DNA of 23,962 bases from JBCDAP01 sp038747915. GTDB lineage: Bacteria; Planctomycetota; Phycisphaerae; Phycisphaerales; UBA1924. The stretch lies in the NCBI GenBank assembly GCA_038747915.1, contig JBCDJJ010000057.1, forward strand, positions 1 to 23,962, written 5' to 3'. This document shows, piece after piece, positions 1 to 8,500 of this stretch. A model generated the notes under the pieces. It did no database searches. It was given only the letters and a program-made list of their open reading frames with translations, and was not told the DNA's origin. The translations under genes and the position numbers were made by a program. Within the stretch, counting starts at the first letter, position 1. Each line of letters starts with the position of its first letter.

Positions 1-1
1 C

Positions 2-520
2 ACGGATGTCCAGGCCTCCGGCGTCAACATCCTCACCGAGCACGAAGATGTCTGCTCCGCCCGCCTCACGTTCCAGATGCCCCAAGGCCGGTGCGTCGCC
101 AACATCTCCTGCTCGCGCCTCGCCCTCAAGACCGAGCGCAAGGTCCGCATCACCGGCGAGAACGCCTACGTTTCCATCGACTACGCCAACAAAACCGGCG
201 TCCTCCTGCGCCGCACCGCCAACGAGGCGCAAATGAACCAGGTCCGCACCGCCCTCCGCGACGGCACCGACCTCTCCGACCTCGACTACTCCGAGCTCGT
301 CGAGATCGAACCCCTCGATATCGAGGGCGGCGATCAGCTCGAGATGGAACTCAACGCCTTCCTCGACGCGGTGCGAGAGGGCACCCGCCCCCCCATCGAC
401 GCCCGCGCCGGCTTCGCCGCCGTCCGCACCGCCCAGCGGATCATGGCCGAGTGCCGCCAGGACTGGGTCGGCCGCGACGACCTCGCCGCCCCCGCCATGC
501 CGACCTCCCCAACCTCCTGA
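2..520 (+). CDS. Gfo/Idh/MocA-family oxidoreductase, C-terminal part (5' truncated by window edge)
   Basis: The reading frame is open from base 2 and ends with TGA at 518-520, giving the last 172 residues of a longer protein; the NAD(P)-binding Rossmann half lies outside the window. What is visible fits the C-terminal alpha/beta domain of Gfo/Idh/MocA dehydrogenases: strands of the type VCSARLTFQMPQGRCVANIS, the RKVRITGENAYVSIDYANKTG segment typical of the family's beta-sheet domain, and the closing helix with NAFLDAVREGTRPPIDARAG, the usual 'E-x-F-x-x-A-V-x-x-G-x-x-P' ending. The style resembles the UDP-sugar dehydrogenases often found near lpxA in planctomycetes, but no substrate can be assigned from this half. 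A strong stem-loop (576-606) separates it from atpC. Confidence 0.85.
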   Translation, partial: TDVQASGVNILTEHEDVCSARLTFQMPQGRCVANISCSRLALKTERKVRITGENAYVSIDYANKTGVLLRRTANEAQMNQVRTALRDGTDLSDLDYSELVEIEPLDIEGGDQLEMELNAFLDAVREGTRPPIDARAGFAAVRTAQRIMAECRQDWVGRDDLAAPAMPTSPTS

Positions 521-575
521 CCCTCGGGCTCCCGACCAGGCCGGACGGGTACCCAGCCCGCCACACACATCGGGT

Positions 576-606
576 GCCCGCGTACTCGCCACGCGAGAAC
601 GCGGGC
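576..606. terminator. Stem-loop between the oxidoreductase and atpC
   Basis: Bases 576-583 (GCCCGCGT) pair with 599-606 (ACGCGGGC). Inside, CTCGC (585-589) pairs with GCGAG (593-597) around a CAC loop, with only an A/A mismatch between the two stems. There is no T-run, so it is not a textbook intrinsic terminator; it may end or stabilise the upstream transcript. Confidence 0.5.
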
Positions 607-621
607 GAACGTTCCCGCCCC

Positions 622-650
622 CAGACAACCCGCCCCGCTCCCGATACGAT
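622..650 (+). promoter_or_regulatory. Putative sigma-70 promoter of atpC
   Basis: CAGACA (622-627), a 17-nt spacer and TACGAT (645-650) match the sigma-70 consensus at 4/6 and 4/6 positions. The predicted start near 657 leaves a short leader that contains the AGGAG ribosome-binding site at 666-670, 8 nt before the atpC ATG. Confidence 0.5.
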
Positions 651-678
651 CTCGCGCCCTCGATCAGGAGCCATCCGT

Positions 679-1083
679 ATGAGCGACGCGAGCTTCCGGT
701 GCCTTCTCATCACGCCCACCGAGCGCATGCTCGATGTCCGCGTGACCTACGCCGATGTCCCGATGCACGACGGGCAGCGGGGCGTCATGCCACGCACCGC
801 CCCCATCGTCGGCAAGCTCGGCCCCGGCGAACTCCGCCTCGAACTCGCCGAGGGCGGCGAGCAGAGCTACTACATCGAGGGCGGGTTCATGCAGCACGTC
901 GACGGCACGCTCACCGTGCTCTCCACCACCGCGGAAGAGGCCGCGTCCATCGACGCCGGTGAGGCCCGCGCGGCGCTCGCCGAGGCCAACGCCCGCACTT
1001 CCACCGATACCGACGAGATGGACCGCATCACCAACGATCGCCGCAAGGCCACCGTCCGCGTTGCCCTGGCTGGCAAGGCGTGA
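679..1083 (+). CDS. atpC: F-type ATP synthase epsilon subunit
   Basis: This 134-aa protein has the normal length for the epsilon subunit of F1F0 ATP synthase, the central-stalk protein that links the rotor to the F1 head and can inhibit ATP hydrolysis. The N-terminal beta-sandwich is recognisable: FRCLLITPTERMLDVRVTYA, then the conserved DGQRGVMPRTAPIVGKLGPGELRLE stretch (canonical G-x-x-G-x-L-P-x-H-A-P), and YYIEGGFMQHVDGTLTVLS. A C-terminal helical hairpin rich in Ala/Glu follows. The usual His of the LPxHAP motif is replaced (MPRTAP). The ATG at 679 is fixed by AGGAG at 666-670. atpD and the rest of the atp operon are not adjacent. The TGA overlaps the GTG of the next gene by 4 bases. Confidence 0.9.
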   Translation: MSDASFRCLLITPTERMLDVRVTYADVPMHDGQRGVMPRTAPIVGKLGPGELRLELAEGGEQSYYIEGGFMQHVDGTLTVLSTTAEEAASIDAGEARAALAEANARTSTDTDEMDRITNDRRKATVRVALAGKA

Positions 1084-2141
1084 GCGACCTCCGTATCGCC
1101 TTCATGGGCACCGGGCTCATCGCCGCCAAGTGCCTCGAGTCCGCCACCAAAGCCGCTGGGTGCACCGTCACGCACATCGCCTCGCGCACACGCGAGCGCG
1201 CCGAGACCTTCATCGCGGATCAGGCCGCCCTGCTCCCGAACGGCGCCCACCCGATCACCTACGACGAACTCGCTGCAGCGGATGACGTCGACGCGGTCTA
1301 CATCTCCTTGCCCAACCACCTGCACGTCGGGTGGTCGCTCACGCTCCTCGAGGCCGGCAAGCACGTGCTCTGCGAGAAGCCGCTCACGCCGCACCGTGCC
1401 GAGGCCGAGCGCGTCGTCGAGACCGCGCGCCGCAAGAACCGTGTGTGGCAAGAAGCCTTCATGTACCCGCACCACCCGCAGACCGATCGGCTGCGCGAGA
1501 TCACCCACGCGGCGCTGCACGACCCCGCCAACAGCCCCATCGGCGAACTCCGCCTCCTCCGCGCCGACGCGGTCGTCGACCTGGGCGACGGCACCCACGT
1601 CGAGCACCGCCTCCGCCACTCCACCCAGGGCGGCGCCCTCCAGGATGTCGGTGTCTACCCGATGGGGTGCGTCCGCTACCTCACCGGTCTCGAGCCCGAC
1701 CCCGGCTCCATCCGCGCCACCGCACGGCCGGCCCGCATCCCCGAGGGTGAGTCGCACCCGGTCGACGGACTGCTCGTCTGGAGCTTCACCGTCGCCGACG
1801 GCCGCGTCCCCGTGCAGTGCTCGACCGCGCTCGACACCTGGGCCGGCCACGGCCTCGAACTCGCCGGCACCACCGGCCGCCTCTCCACCGCCCGCCCCTA
1901 CTGGCCCGACGATCACCGGGCCGTCCTCGATCTCGCGCACCGCGACGCCGAGCCCACCGAGATCGTCATCGAAGACGGCGGCGACCGCGTCGAGCACCAG
2001 TTCGCCCACTTCGCGAGCGCCTGCCGCGGCGACGGCCCCATCATCCCGAGCTGGGACTGGTCCATCGGCATGGCCGCGGCGATCGAAGACACCTACGCCG
2101 CGCTCGAGTGGGAGCCACTCCCGCCCTCACCAGCGGTGTGA
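1080..2141 (+). CDS. Gfo/Idh/MocA-family NAD(P)-dependent oxidoreductase
   Basis: This 353-aa protein has the usual length and layout of the family. The N-terminal Rossmann fold contains the dinucleotide-binding GTGLIAAKC (residues about 10-18), followed by VYISLPNHLHVGWSLTLLEAGKHVLCEKPL, where the Glu-Lys-Pro of EKPL (about residue 98-101) is the family's signature and the Lys is the usual catalytic/cofactor residue. EAFMYPHHPQ follows, as in the glucose-fructose oxidoreductase / dihydrodiol dehydrogenase branch. The C-terminal sheet domain ends with the helix EHQFAHFASACRGDGPIIPS. The GTG start overlaps the atpC stop (GTGA), so translation is probably coupled. Substrate is unknown; a sugar or sugar-derivative dehydrogenase is likely. 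Confidence 0.85.
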   Translation: MSDLRIAFMGTGLIAAKCLESATKAAGCTVTHIASRTRERAETFIADQAALLPNGAHPITYDELAAADDVDAVYISLPNHLHVGWSLTLLEAGKHVLCEKPLTPHRAEAERVVETARRKNRVWQEAFMYPHHPQTDRLREITHAALHDPANSPIGELRLLRADAVVDLGDGTHVEHRLRHSTQGGALQDVGVYPMGCVRYLTGLEPDPGSIRATARPARIPEGESHPVDGLLVWSFTVADGRVPVQCSTALDTWAGHGLELAGTTGRLSTARPYWPDDHRAVLDLAHRDAEPTEIVIEDGGDRVEHQFAHFASACRGDGPIIPSWDWSIGMAAAIEDTYAALEWEPLPPSPAV

Positions 2142-2152
2142 TTCGCGCTCCC

Positions 2153-2182
2153 ACGAGCCGAGGGCGCAAGCCCTCGGACAGA
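2153..2182. repeat. Dispersed palindrome family B, copy 1 (GNRA-capped hairpin)
   Basis: CCGAGGGC (2158-2165), GCAA loop, GCCCTCGG (2170-2177), preceded by ACGAG. A second copy at 16741-16770 matches 21 of the first 25 positions and keeps the stem through a compensatory A-T to C-G change. Confidence 0.6.
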
Positions 2183-2195
2183 ACGCCAGCGTTCT
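2158..2195. terminator. Two tandem hairpins between convergent genes
   Basis: The 8-bp GCAA-capped stem at 2158-2177 is followed two bases later by AGAACG/CGTTCT (2180-2185 with 2190-2195, loop CCAG). They fill the 57-bp gap between the convergent oxidoreductase and obg genes and can fold on either strand, so a bidirectional transcript end is likely. No T-run is present. Confidence 0.55.
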
Positions 2196-2198
2196 CCC

Positions 2199-3269
2199 TC
2201 ACCCCCGCGCATGCGGCGGCGCCGGCAACGCCTCCCGCTCCTTCCACGTCTCGATCGCCTTCCCGAGCCGAGCCCAACACGCCTCGAGCAGCGGCCCCAG
2301 CCCGTGCCCGTTCGCCGAGCTGATGCAGAACACCGGCACATCGTGCCCGAGTTGAAGCTCCGCCCGCACGATCGCCCCCGCCGCCTCCGCTTCCTCGCCC
2401 GCATCCCCGCCCAGCAGATCCACCTTGCTCACCGCGATCAACTCGGGCTTCTCCGCGAGCTCCGGCGCGTACGCCTCGAGTTCCGCGCGGATCGCACGGT
2501 AGTTCTCCGCGAAGCTCGACTGATCCGCCGGCTCCAGCTCGATCAGGTGCACCAGCAGCCGCGTTCGTTCCACATGCCGCAGAAAGTCGTGCCCGAGCCC
2601 GACGCCATCCGCAGCGCCCTCGATCAGTCCTGGGATGTCCGCGATCACGATCCGCCGCGCCGCGTCGAGCTCCGCAATCCCGAGCTGCGGGCTGAGTGTC
2701 GTGAACGGGTAGTCCGCGATCTTCGGACGCGCCGCTGTCACCGCGGAGAGCAGCGTGCTCTTCCCCGCGTTCGGCTTGCCGAGCAAGCCCACATCCGCGA
2801 TCAGCTTGAGCTCGAGCCGGATCACCTTCTCCTCGCCCACATCGCCCGGCGTGCACTGCTCCGGCGTCTGATTCGTCGCGCTCTTGAAGTGCTCGTTCCC
2901 GAGCCCGCCCGCGCCACCTCGCGCGAGCACCACCCGCTCGCCCGGACCGAGATCCGCGATCACCTCGCTCGTCTCGTCGTCCACGATCACCGTCCCGGGC
3001 GGCACCGGCACCACCACATCGCTCGCGTCCGCACCGAAACAGCTCGACCCACGACCCTGCTCGCCCGACTTCGCCCGCCAGTGCCGCCGGAACCGAAAGT
3101 CCATCAGCGTGTTGATGTTGTCGTCCACCACCGCGATCACCGACCCGCCGCGGCCGCCATCGCCGCCGTCCGGCCCGCCCTTGGGCACGAACTTCTCGCG
3201 CCGGAAACTCGCGCACCCGTCGCCACCCTTCCCCGCGCGCACAAAGATGACTGCCTGATCAACGAACAC
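2199..3269 (-). CDS. obg: Obg/CgtA GTPase (ribosome assembly)
   Basis: Obg is an essential GTPase acting on 50S subunit assembly and stress signalling. Residues 1-160 form the glycine-rich Obg fold (VFVDQAVIFVRAGKGGDG, then FVPKGGPDGGDGGRGG and the ARGGAGGLGN stretch). The G domain follows: GKPNAGKSTLL (G1), the PFTTL switch (G2), DIPGLIEGA (G3), SKVDLL (G4; Asn replaced by Ser) and SSANGHGL (G5). The protein is 356 aa with no long C-terminal extension. In-frame starts exist upstream (ATG at 3320, TTG at 3329), but the GTG at 3269 fits the family N-terminus and has TACCGT ending 6 nt before it, which predicts a leaderless mRNA. Upstream on the other strand is the FlgI-like gene. Confidence 0.93.
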   Translation of the reverse strand: MFVDQAVIFVRAGKGGDGCASFRREKFVPKGGPDGGDGGRGGSVIAVVDDNINTLMDFRFRRHWRAKSGEQGRGSSCFGADASDVVVPVPPGTVIVDDETSEVIADLGPGERVVLARGGAGGLGNEHFKSATNQTPEQCTPGDVGEEKVIRLELKLIADVGLLGKPNAGKSTLLSAVTAARPKIADYPFTTLSPQLGIAELDAARRIVIADIPGLIEGAADGVGLGHDFLRHVERTRLLVHLIELEPADQSSFAENYRAIRAELEAYAPELAEKPELIAVSKVDLLGGDAGEEAEAAGAIVRAELQLGHDVPVFCISSANGHGLGPLLEACWARLGKAIETWKEREALPAPPHARG

Positions 3270-3275
3270 GGGGCG

Positions 3276-3304
3276 ACGGTAGAGCCACGACCCCCGCCGG
3301 TCGA
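3276..3304 (-). promoter_or_regulatory. Putative leaderless promoter of obg
   Basis: On the minus strand TCGACC (3304-3299), a 17-nt spacer and TACCGT (3281-3276) lie 6 nt upstream of the GTG at 3269. This is the same spacing from -10 to start codon as several other genes in the window. Confidence 0.5.
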
Positions 3305-3342
3305 CCGTCCGATCGGGCATCCGGCCCAATCTTCGTCACGCC

Positions 3343-3371
3343 TTGCATGCCCCGAGCACCCCCTCGATCAT
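3343..3371 (+). promoter_or_regulatory. Putative leaderless promoter of the FlgI-like gene
   Basis: TTGCAT (3343-3348), a 17-nt spacer and GATCAT (3366-3371) lie 6 nt before the ATG at 3378. There is no Shine-Dalgarno. The -10 is imperfect (4/6). Confidence 0.35.
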
Positions 3372-3377
3372 TCCACC

Positions 3378-5366
3378 ATGCGACGCATCCACCTCATCGC
3401 CGCCTTCGCCGGTGTCCTCGCCACGCTCGCGCTCCCCGCCTGCGGCCCCACCGAGGCCGATCTCACCCCGCGCGACCCCCTCGGCCCCGGGCGCGATGTC
3501 GACCCCGCGCTCCGCGGCACGGTCGGCTCCCAGGCCATCGTGAGCGGCCTCGCGCCCGCGTACGTCTCCGGCATCGGCTTCGTTGTCGGTCTCAACGGCA
3601 CCGGCTCGGGCGATGTCCCCGCCTCCGTCCGTGCCTGGCTCGTCTCCGAGATGACCCGCCTCGGCATCGGCCGCGGTGATGGCCCACTCTCCGACGTCAC
3701 GCCCGATCAGCTCATCGACGATCCCAACACCTCCGTCGTCCTCGTCGAAGCCGCCATCCCAGCAGCGGCGCCCGATGGCTTCCCCTTCGATGTCATCGTC
3801 GCGGCCCTCGACGGCGGCACCACCACCTCGCTCGAGGGCGGCCGCCTCTGGACCACCGACCTCTACCCCGGCCGCTTCATCCCCGGTGGCGCCGACCTCC
3901 AGGCCGTCGCTCGGGCCGAGGGTGATGTCTTCATCAACCCCTTCGCGCCACCCATCGGAACCGCCGAGCCCGATGCCACCACCACCGTCCTGCGCACCAG
4001 AGGCCGCGTGCTGAGCGGCGGCATCGTCTCCACCCGGTACAGCCCCACCCTTCTCCTCGACAACCCCTCGCACTCGCGAGCCCGCGCCATCGCCTACGCC
4101 ATCAACACCCGCTTCGGCGTCGGTGGGGCGCGCGACCCCGTCGCCATCGGCCGCACGCCCGAGGTCGTCGAGATCAACGTCCCGCCGGGGTGGGTCAACC
4201 GCGTCGACGAGTTCTTCAACGTCATCTCGCACCTCCGCGTCGATAGCTCCTTCCCCGCGCGCTGGGCCGAGAACTACACACGCACGCTCGTCGAGCGGCC
4301 CGAACTCGCCGAGCCGATGATGTGGTCCCTCATCGCCCTCGGCCGCATCGCCCTGCCCGCGATCCGGCCGCTCTACGACAACCCCGACCGCGCGGTCCGC
4401 CTCGCGGCCCTCGAGGCCGGGTCCAAGCTCGAGGATCCGCTCACCAAGCCGCACCTCTTCGAGCTCGCTGCCCCCGGCTCGGGGCCCGACCGCCTCTTCG
4501 CCGTCGATCGCCTCGCCGAGCTGCCCGACGACCCCGCGGTCGACCTCGAACTCCGCAACCTCTTGAGCGACGACGACCTGGCGGTCCGTGTCTCCGCTTA
4601 CGAGTCGCTCGAGCGCCGCCGCGACCCCTTCATCCGTCAGCGGATCATGAGCGACAAGTTCGTCATGCACCGCGTGCCCGCGGGTGAGCCCATGGTCTAC
4701 GTCACCCAGCAGCGGGTGCCGCGCATCGCCCTCTTCGGCGACGACCTCACCCTCGAGCCCACCTCGCTCGTCTCCGCGTGGGACCGCACCTTCATGGTCC
4801 GCACCGATGGGCGGGCCGAATCCGCCAACGTCTTCTACCGCGACCCGCGCACCGGTGCCGCCATCGTCAACGAGGTCCGCGCCGACGCCCCCACCCTCGT
4901 CGAGTACCTCGCGCACAAAGAAACCCCCGAGACACCCGCCGACGGGCTCGATCTCAGCTACTCGCAGGTCGTGGGCGCCCTGAACGAAGTGATCGTCGGT
5001 GGCGGTCTCGACGCCTACCTCGTCCCCGAGGCCGATCGCCTCGCCCTCGAGCGCCTCAAGGCCCTCAACGAGACGCCCTCCGCCGGCCGACCCGAGCTCT
5101 CCACCGATGGCCCGATCGACGCGTTCAGCCCCGTCGACTTCGGCCCCGGCTCGCAGGCCGCCATCGAAGCCGGCCTCACCGAGGACGAGCGCCGCGCCCG
5201 CGAGATCCGCCGCGCCCGCTACGTCGTCCCACTCCGCCGGGACGGCGAGGACGGCGAACCGGCCTCGACCGTTGTCGACCCGATTCCCGATGCCACAGCG
5301 CCGGACGGCGACACCAACCCGGATCCCACCACCCCGCGCGACCCGTCGATCGATACCTACGATTGA
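3378..5366 (+). CDS. Lipoprotein with FlgI (P-ring)-like domain and HEAT-like helical region
   Basis: The 662-aa product starts with a lipoprotein signal: basic MRRIH, a hydrophobic stretch, and the lipobox LPAC with Cys22. Residues about 45-290 resemble the flagellar P-ring protein FlgI: YVSGIGFVVGLNGTGSGDVP matches the family's 'GYGLVVGLNGTGD', then SVVLVEAAIPAAAPDGFPFDV ('VxADLPPFAKPGxxIDV') and GGTTTSLEGGRLWTTDLY ('SLxGGxLLxTPL'). Residues about 305-425 are helical and HEAT-like (AIRPLYDNPDRAVRLAALEAG, later LLSDDDLAVRVSAYESLERR). The tail is Asp/Pro-rich. A true FlgI is about 370 aa, periplasmic rather than lipidated, and sits in a flagellar operon; no other flagellar gene is nearby. It is probably an envelope ring- or scaffold-like protein; the function is unknown. 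Confidence 0.75.
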   Translation: MRRIHLIAAFAGVLATLALPACGPTEADLTPRDPLGPGRDVDPALRGTVGSQAIVSGLAPAYVSGIGFVVGLNGTGSGDVPASVRAWLVSEMTRLGIGRGDGPLSDVTPDQLIDDPNTSVVLVEAAIPAAAPDGFPFDVIVAALDGGTTTSLEGGRLWTTDLYPGRFIPGGADLQAVARAEGDVFINPFAPPIGTAEPDATTTVLRTRGRVLSGGIVSTRYSPTLLLDNPSHSRARAIAYAINTRFGVGGARDPVAIGRTPEVVEINVPPGWVNRVDEFFNVISHLRVDSSFPARWAENYTRTLVERPELAEPMMWSLIALGRIALPAIRPLYDNPDRAVRLAALEAGSKLEDPLTKPHLFELAAPGSGPDRLFAVDRLAELPDDPAVDLELRNLLSDDDLAVRVSAYESLERRRDPFIRQRIMSDKFVMHRVPAGEPMVYVTQQRVPRIALFGDDLTLEPTSLVSAWDRTFMVRTDGRAESANVFYRDPRTGAAIVNEVRADAPTLVEYLAHKETPETPADGLDLSYSQVVGALNEVIVGGGLDAYLVPEADRLALERLKALNETPSAGRPELSTDGPIDAFSPVDFGPGSQAAIEAGLTEDERRAREIRRARYVVPLRRDGEDGEPASTVVDPIPDATAPDGDTNPDPTTPRDPSIDTYD

Positions 5367-5429
5367 TCGTCTCAAGCGTCTTTCCTCACGCGGGGCTTGG
5401 CGACGGACCACCGGCTCGATAGCCTGCTC

Positions 5430-5449
5430 ACGTACGACATGTCGTGCGT
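5430..5449. promoter_or_regulatory. 20-bp near-perfect palindrome upstream of smc
   Basis: ACGACATGTCGT (5434-5445) is a perfect palindrome that extends to 5430-5449 with one mismatched pair (T5433/G5446). A weak promoter-like pair, TTGGCG (5397-5402) and TAGCCT (5420-5425) with 17-nt spacing, would place the transcript start inside it, so it may be an operator. It lies in the 224-bp gap before smc. Confidence 0.35.
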
Positions 5450-5576
5450 TCGGCGAGGCCGCCCGCAAGGATGGCGGGTCATCGGGTGTGTGCAGGCCGT
5501 CGATCCCCGTTCGCCGTCAGTCAGTGTCCGCGCGGAGCGTCGCCGGGCATGTCCTCGGGCACCGCTTGCCAGACAT

Positions 5577-5582
5577 GGAGGT
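5577..5582 (+). promoter_or_regulatory. Ribosome-binding site that fixes the smc start
   Basis: GGAGGT ends 8 nt before the ATG at 5591. The frame is open further upstream, but only this start gives the canonical SMC N-terminus. Confidence 0.8.
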
Positions 5583-5590
5583 CCGGCTCA

Positions 5591-8500
5591 ATGCGCCTCG
5601 CCAAGGTCACGCTTCACGGCTTCAAGAGCTTCGCCGATTCCACCGACTTCGCCTTCGACCGCCCGATCACCGGCATCGTCGGTCCGAACGGGTGCGGCAA
5701 GTCCAATGTGGTCGACGCCATCAAGTGGGTCCTCGGTGAGCGATCAGCCAAGTCATTGCGTGGCAAGGAGATGGCCGATGTCATCTTCGCCGGCTCCGCG
5801 GGCCGCAAACCCGCCGGCATGGCGGCCGTCACCCTGACCTTCGAGAACCCACTCGTCGAGGCGTCCCCCTCCGCTCGCACCGCTGCCCCCGACGACCTCG
5901 AAACCCTCAGCGCCACCCTCGACGCGCCAACCAACGCCGACGCCGAAGCAGAGGAGGCCACCGCCGACGGAGCTTCTGGCGAACCCGCCAACCCACCAGA
6001 CGACCCAACACCCGCCCGACCCTCTCGCGCCCTCGCCCTCGACACCGACACCGTCGACATCGAGCGCCGCCTCTACCGCGACGGCGTCTCCCAGTACCTC
6101 ATCAACGGCCGCAAGGTCCGCCTCCGCGACATCCGTGAGCTCTTCATGGACACCGGCGTCGGGGCCCACGCCTACTCGATCATCGAGCAGGGCAAGGTCG
6201 ATGCGATGCTTCTCGCTTCGCCGATCGAGCGTCGCATCTTCTTCGAGGAAGCTGCGGGCGTCGCCAAGTTCAAGGCCCGCCGCGTCGAGGCCCAGCGACG
6301 CCTCGAACGCACCGAGGCCAACCTCGTCCGCACCCGCGAGCAGCTCGAATCCACCGAACGCCGCCTCCGCATCGTCAAAGGCCAAGCCGCCAAGGCCGAG
6401 CGATTCCGCGCCCTCGACGCCGAGCTGCGCGCCCTCCAGGCCTGCCTCCTCCTCGATCAGCACGACGAACTCGCTCACCGGCTCCACGGCCTCACGAGCC
6501 AGATCACCGAGCTCGACGAGACCCGCAAGCACCTCACCGAGGAACTCGCCAGGGCCGAATCCGAGAAGCAAGCCGCCGAGCTCGCCCGGTCCGACCTCGC
6601 TGCCAAACGCTCCCGCGCCGACCGCGAACGCACCGCCGCCGAGCACACCGGCCAGCAGGCCGATCAGCGACGCGCCCTCACCGAGCGCGCCCTCGCCGAA
6701 GCCGAGGAACAGCTCGCCGGCGAGCGTCACCAGCTCGATGAAATGGCCACCCGCCGCGATGAGCTCGCCCAGCGCATCACCGAGACCGAGCAGCTCGTCG
6801 GCGAGGGCCGCGAAACCGCTCTCCGCGCCGAGGCCGACGCCGAGTCCGCCGCCTCCGCCCGCGCCGAGCAGCAGACCGAACTCGCCGAGGCCCGCCGAGC
6901 GCTCGGCGAGCACCGTGCCGACGCCGCGACCGCCGAGCGTGATCGTTCCGGCGTCCAGGCCCGCCTCGACGCCGACCGCCGCCGCCTCGATACCGTCCGT
7001 GCCGAATCGGCTCGTTTCGACGAGAAACGCCGCACGCTCGACGCCGAGCGCGATGAGCTCCGCACCACGCTCCGCGAGCACACCCACCAGTTCGAGGAAC
7101 AGGGCGGCCGCGCCCGCACGCTCAGCGACGACATCGCCGAGCGCCTCACACGTGCCGAGTCGCTTTCTGTCGACCAGCGCCGCGTCACCGAGCGACTCAA
7201 CGAGATGGAGCAGCGGCACGCCCGCCTCGACAGCCGCCGCGAAGCCATCGTCGAGCTCCTCGAACGCCGCGAAGGGCTCGCCGAGTCCGTGCGCACACTC
7301 ATGGAGCAGCGCGACCACCCCGACGCCCCGCCCGCGCTCGCCCCGATCGTCGCCCCCCTCGGCGAACTCGTCGAGACCGACACCGAGCACGCTGCAGCGG
7401 TCGAAGCCGCGCTCGGCCACATGCTCGAAGCGGTCGTCGTCCGCGGCGGCGCCGACGAGGTGTCCGCGCTCGCGTCGGTGCATCTCCCGGGCCGCATCAC
7501 GGTCCTGCCAACCGCGGGGCTCACATCGTCGGGCGCCGCGCCGCACGCCGATGCCGACGAGACGGCGCTGCTCGCTGCCCTGTGGCCCCGTGTTCAACCG
7601 GCCCGTGCCCTCGTCCGCGCCGCACCCGAGATCGCTCACATTCTCGATCGCCTGCTCGCTCGCACGCTCGTGGTTGCAGACCTCGACGCGGCGATGCTCC
7701 TCGCTGCGGGGCCGCTCGGTGGACCGCTCGCTCGCGGGTGCTGGCGTTTCGTCACGACCGATGGCTCGGTCATCGAGCACGATGCCCGCGTCACCACCGG
7801 CACCGCTGCCACCGGCGAGGGCGGCGCCGGGCTCTTGCAGCGGCGCACCGAGCTCGCCTCGCTCGGCCTCGAGCTCTCCTCCGTCGAGCGCGAGCTCGCA
7901 ACCCTCCGCACCGCCCGCCGATCGCTCGACGACCGCGCCACCACCCTGAACGATGAGCTCGCCGACCTCCGTCACCACCTCGCCGAGGCCGAACGCGCCC
8001 GCACCAAGGCCGAGTCGGCACGCGACCGCGTGCTCGCTGCGATCGACCGCATCGACCGCGAAGCCGCTGAGGCCGAGCGAGCGGCGCTCGAGGCAAGCGA
8101 ACGAGCGAAGGCCATCGAGGCCGAGCGCACCGACCTTGCTGGTCAGCTCGCGGCGCTCGATCGCCGCGTCGCCGAGGCCGCCGAACGCGTCGCCGAGCAC
8201 GAGTCCGCGGTCGAGCACCTGCAGCACGCCGTCGAGCGCGCCGGCGATCACCTCGGCGAACTCCGGGCCGAGGCCCTCCGCCAGTCCGAGCGGCTCGCAG
8301 GCGCCGAGCGCGAACACCGCCGGCTCCTCCGCGAGCGCGACGAGGTCGAGTCGGGCCGCCTCCGCGTCGCCCAGCAGGTCGAGCACCGCGAGGCCCGCAT
8401 CGAGTCGCACCGCGCCGCCATCGCCGAGGCGACGGCCGAGGCCGAGTCGGCAGCGGTCGAGGCCAAACGCATCGCCGCCTCGCTCGTCGAGCTGAGCGAT

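Noticed and set aside
3270..3329. Upstream ATG/TTG starts for obg
   Set aside because: Obg proteins normally begin at the VFVDQ segment, and the TACCGT box is placed for the GTG at 3269.
3336..5468. 710-codon open frame on the minus strand
   Set aside because: Antisense shadow of the FlgI-like lipoprotein gene; no recognisable domain and no start signal.
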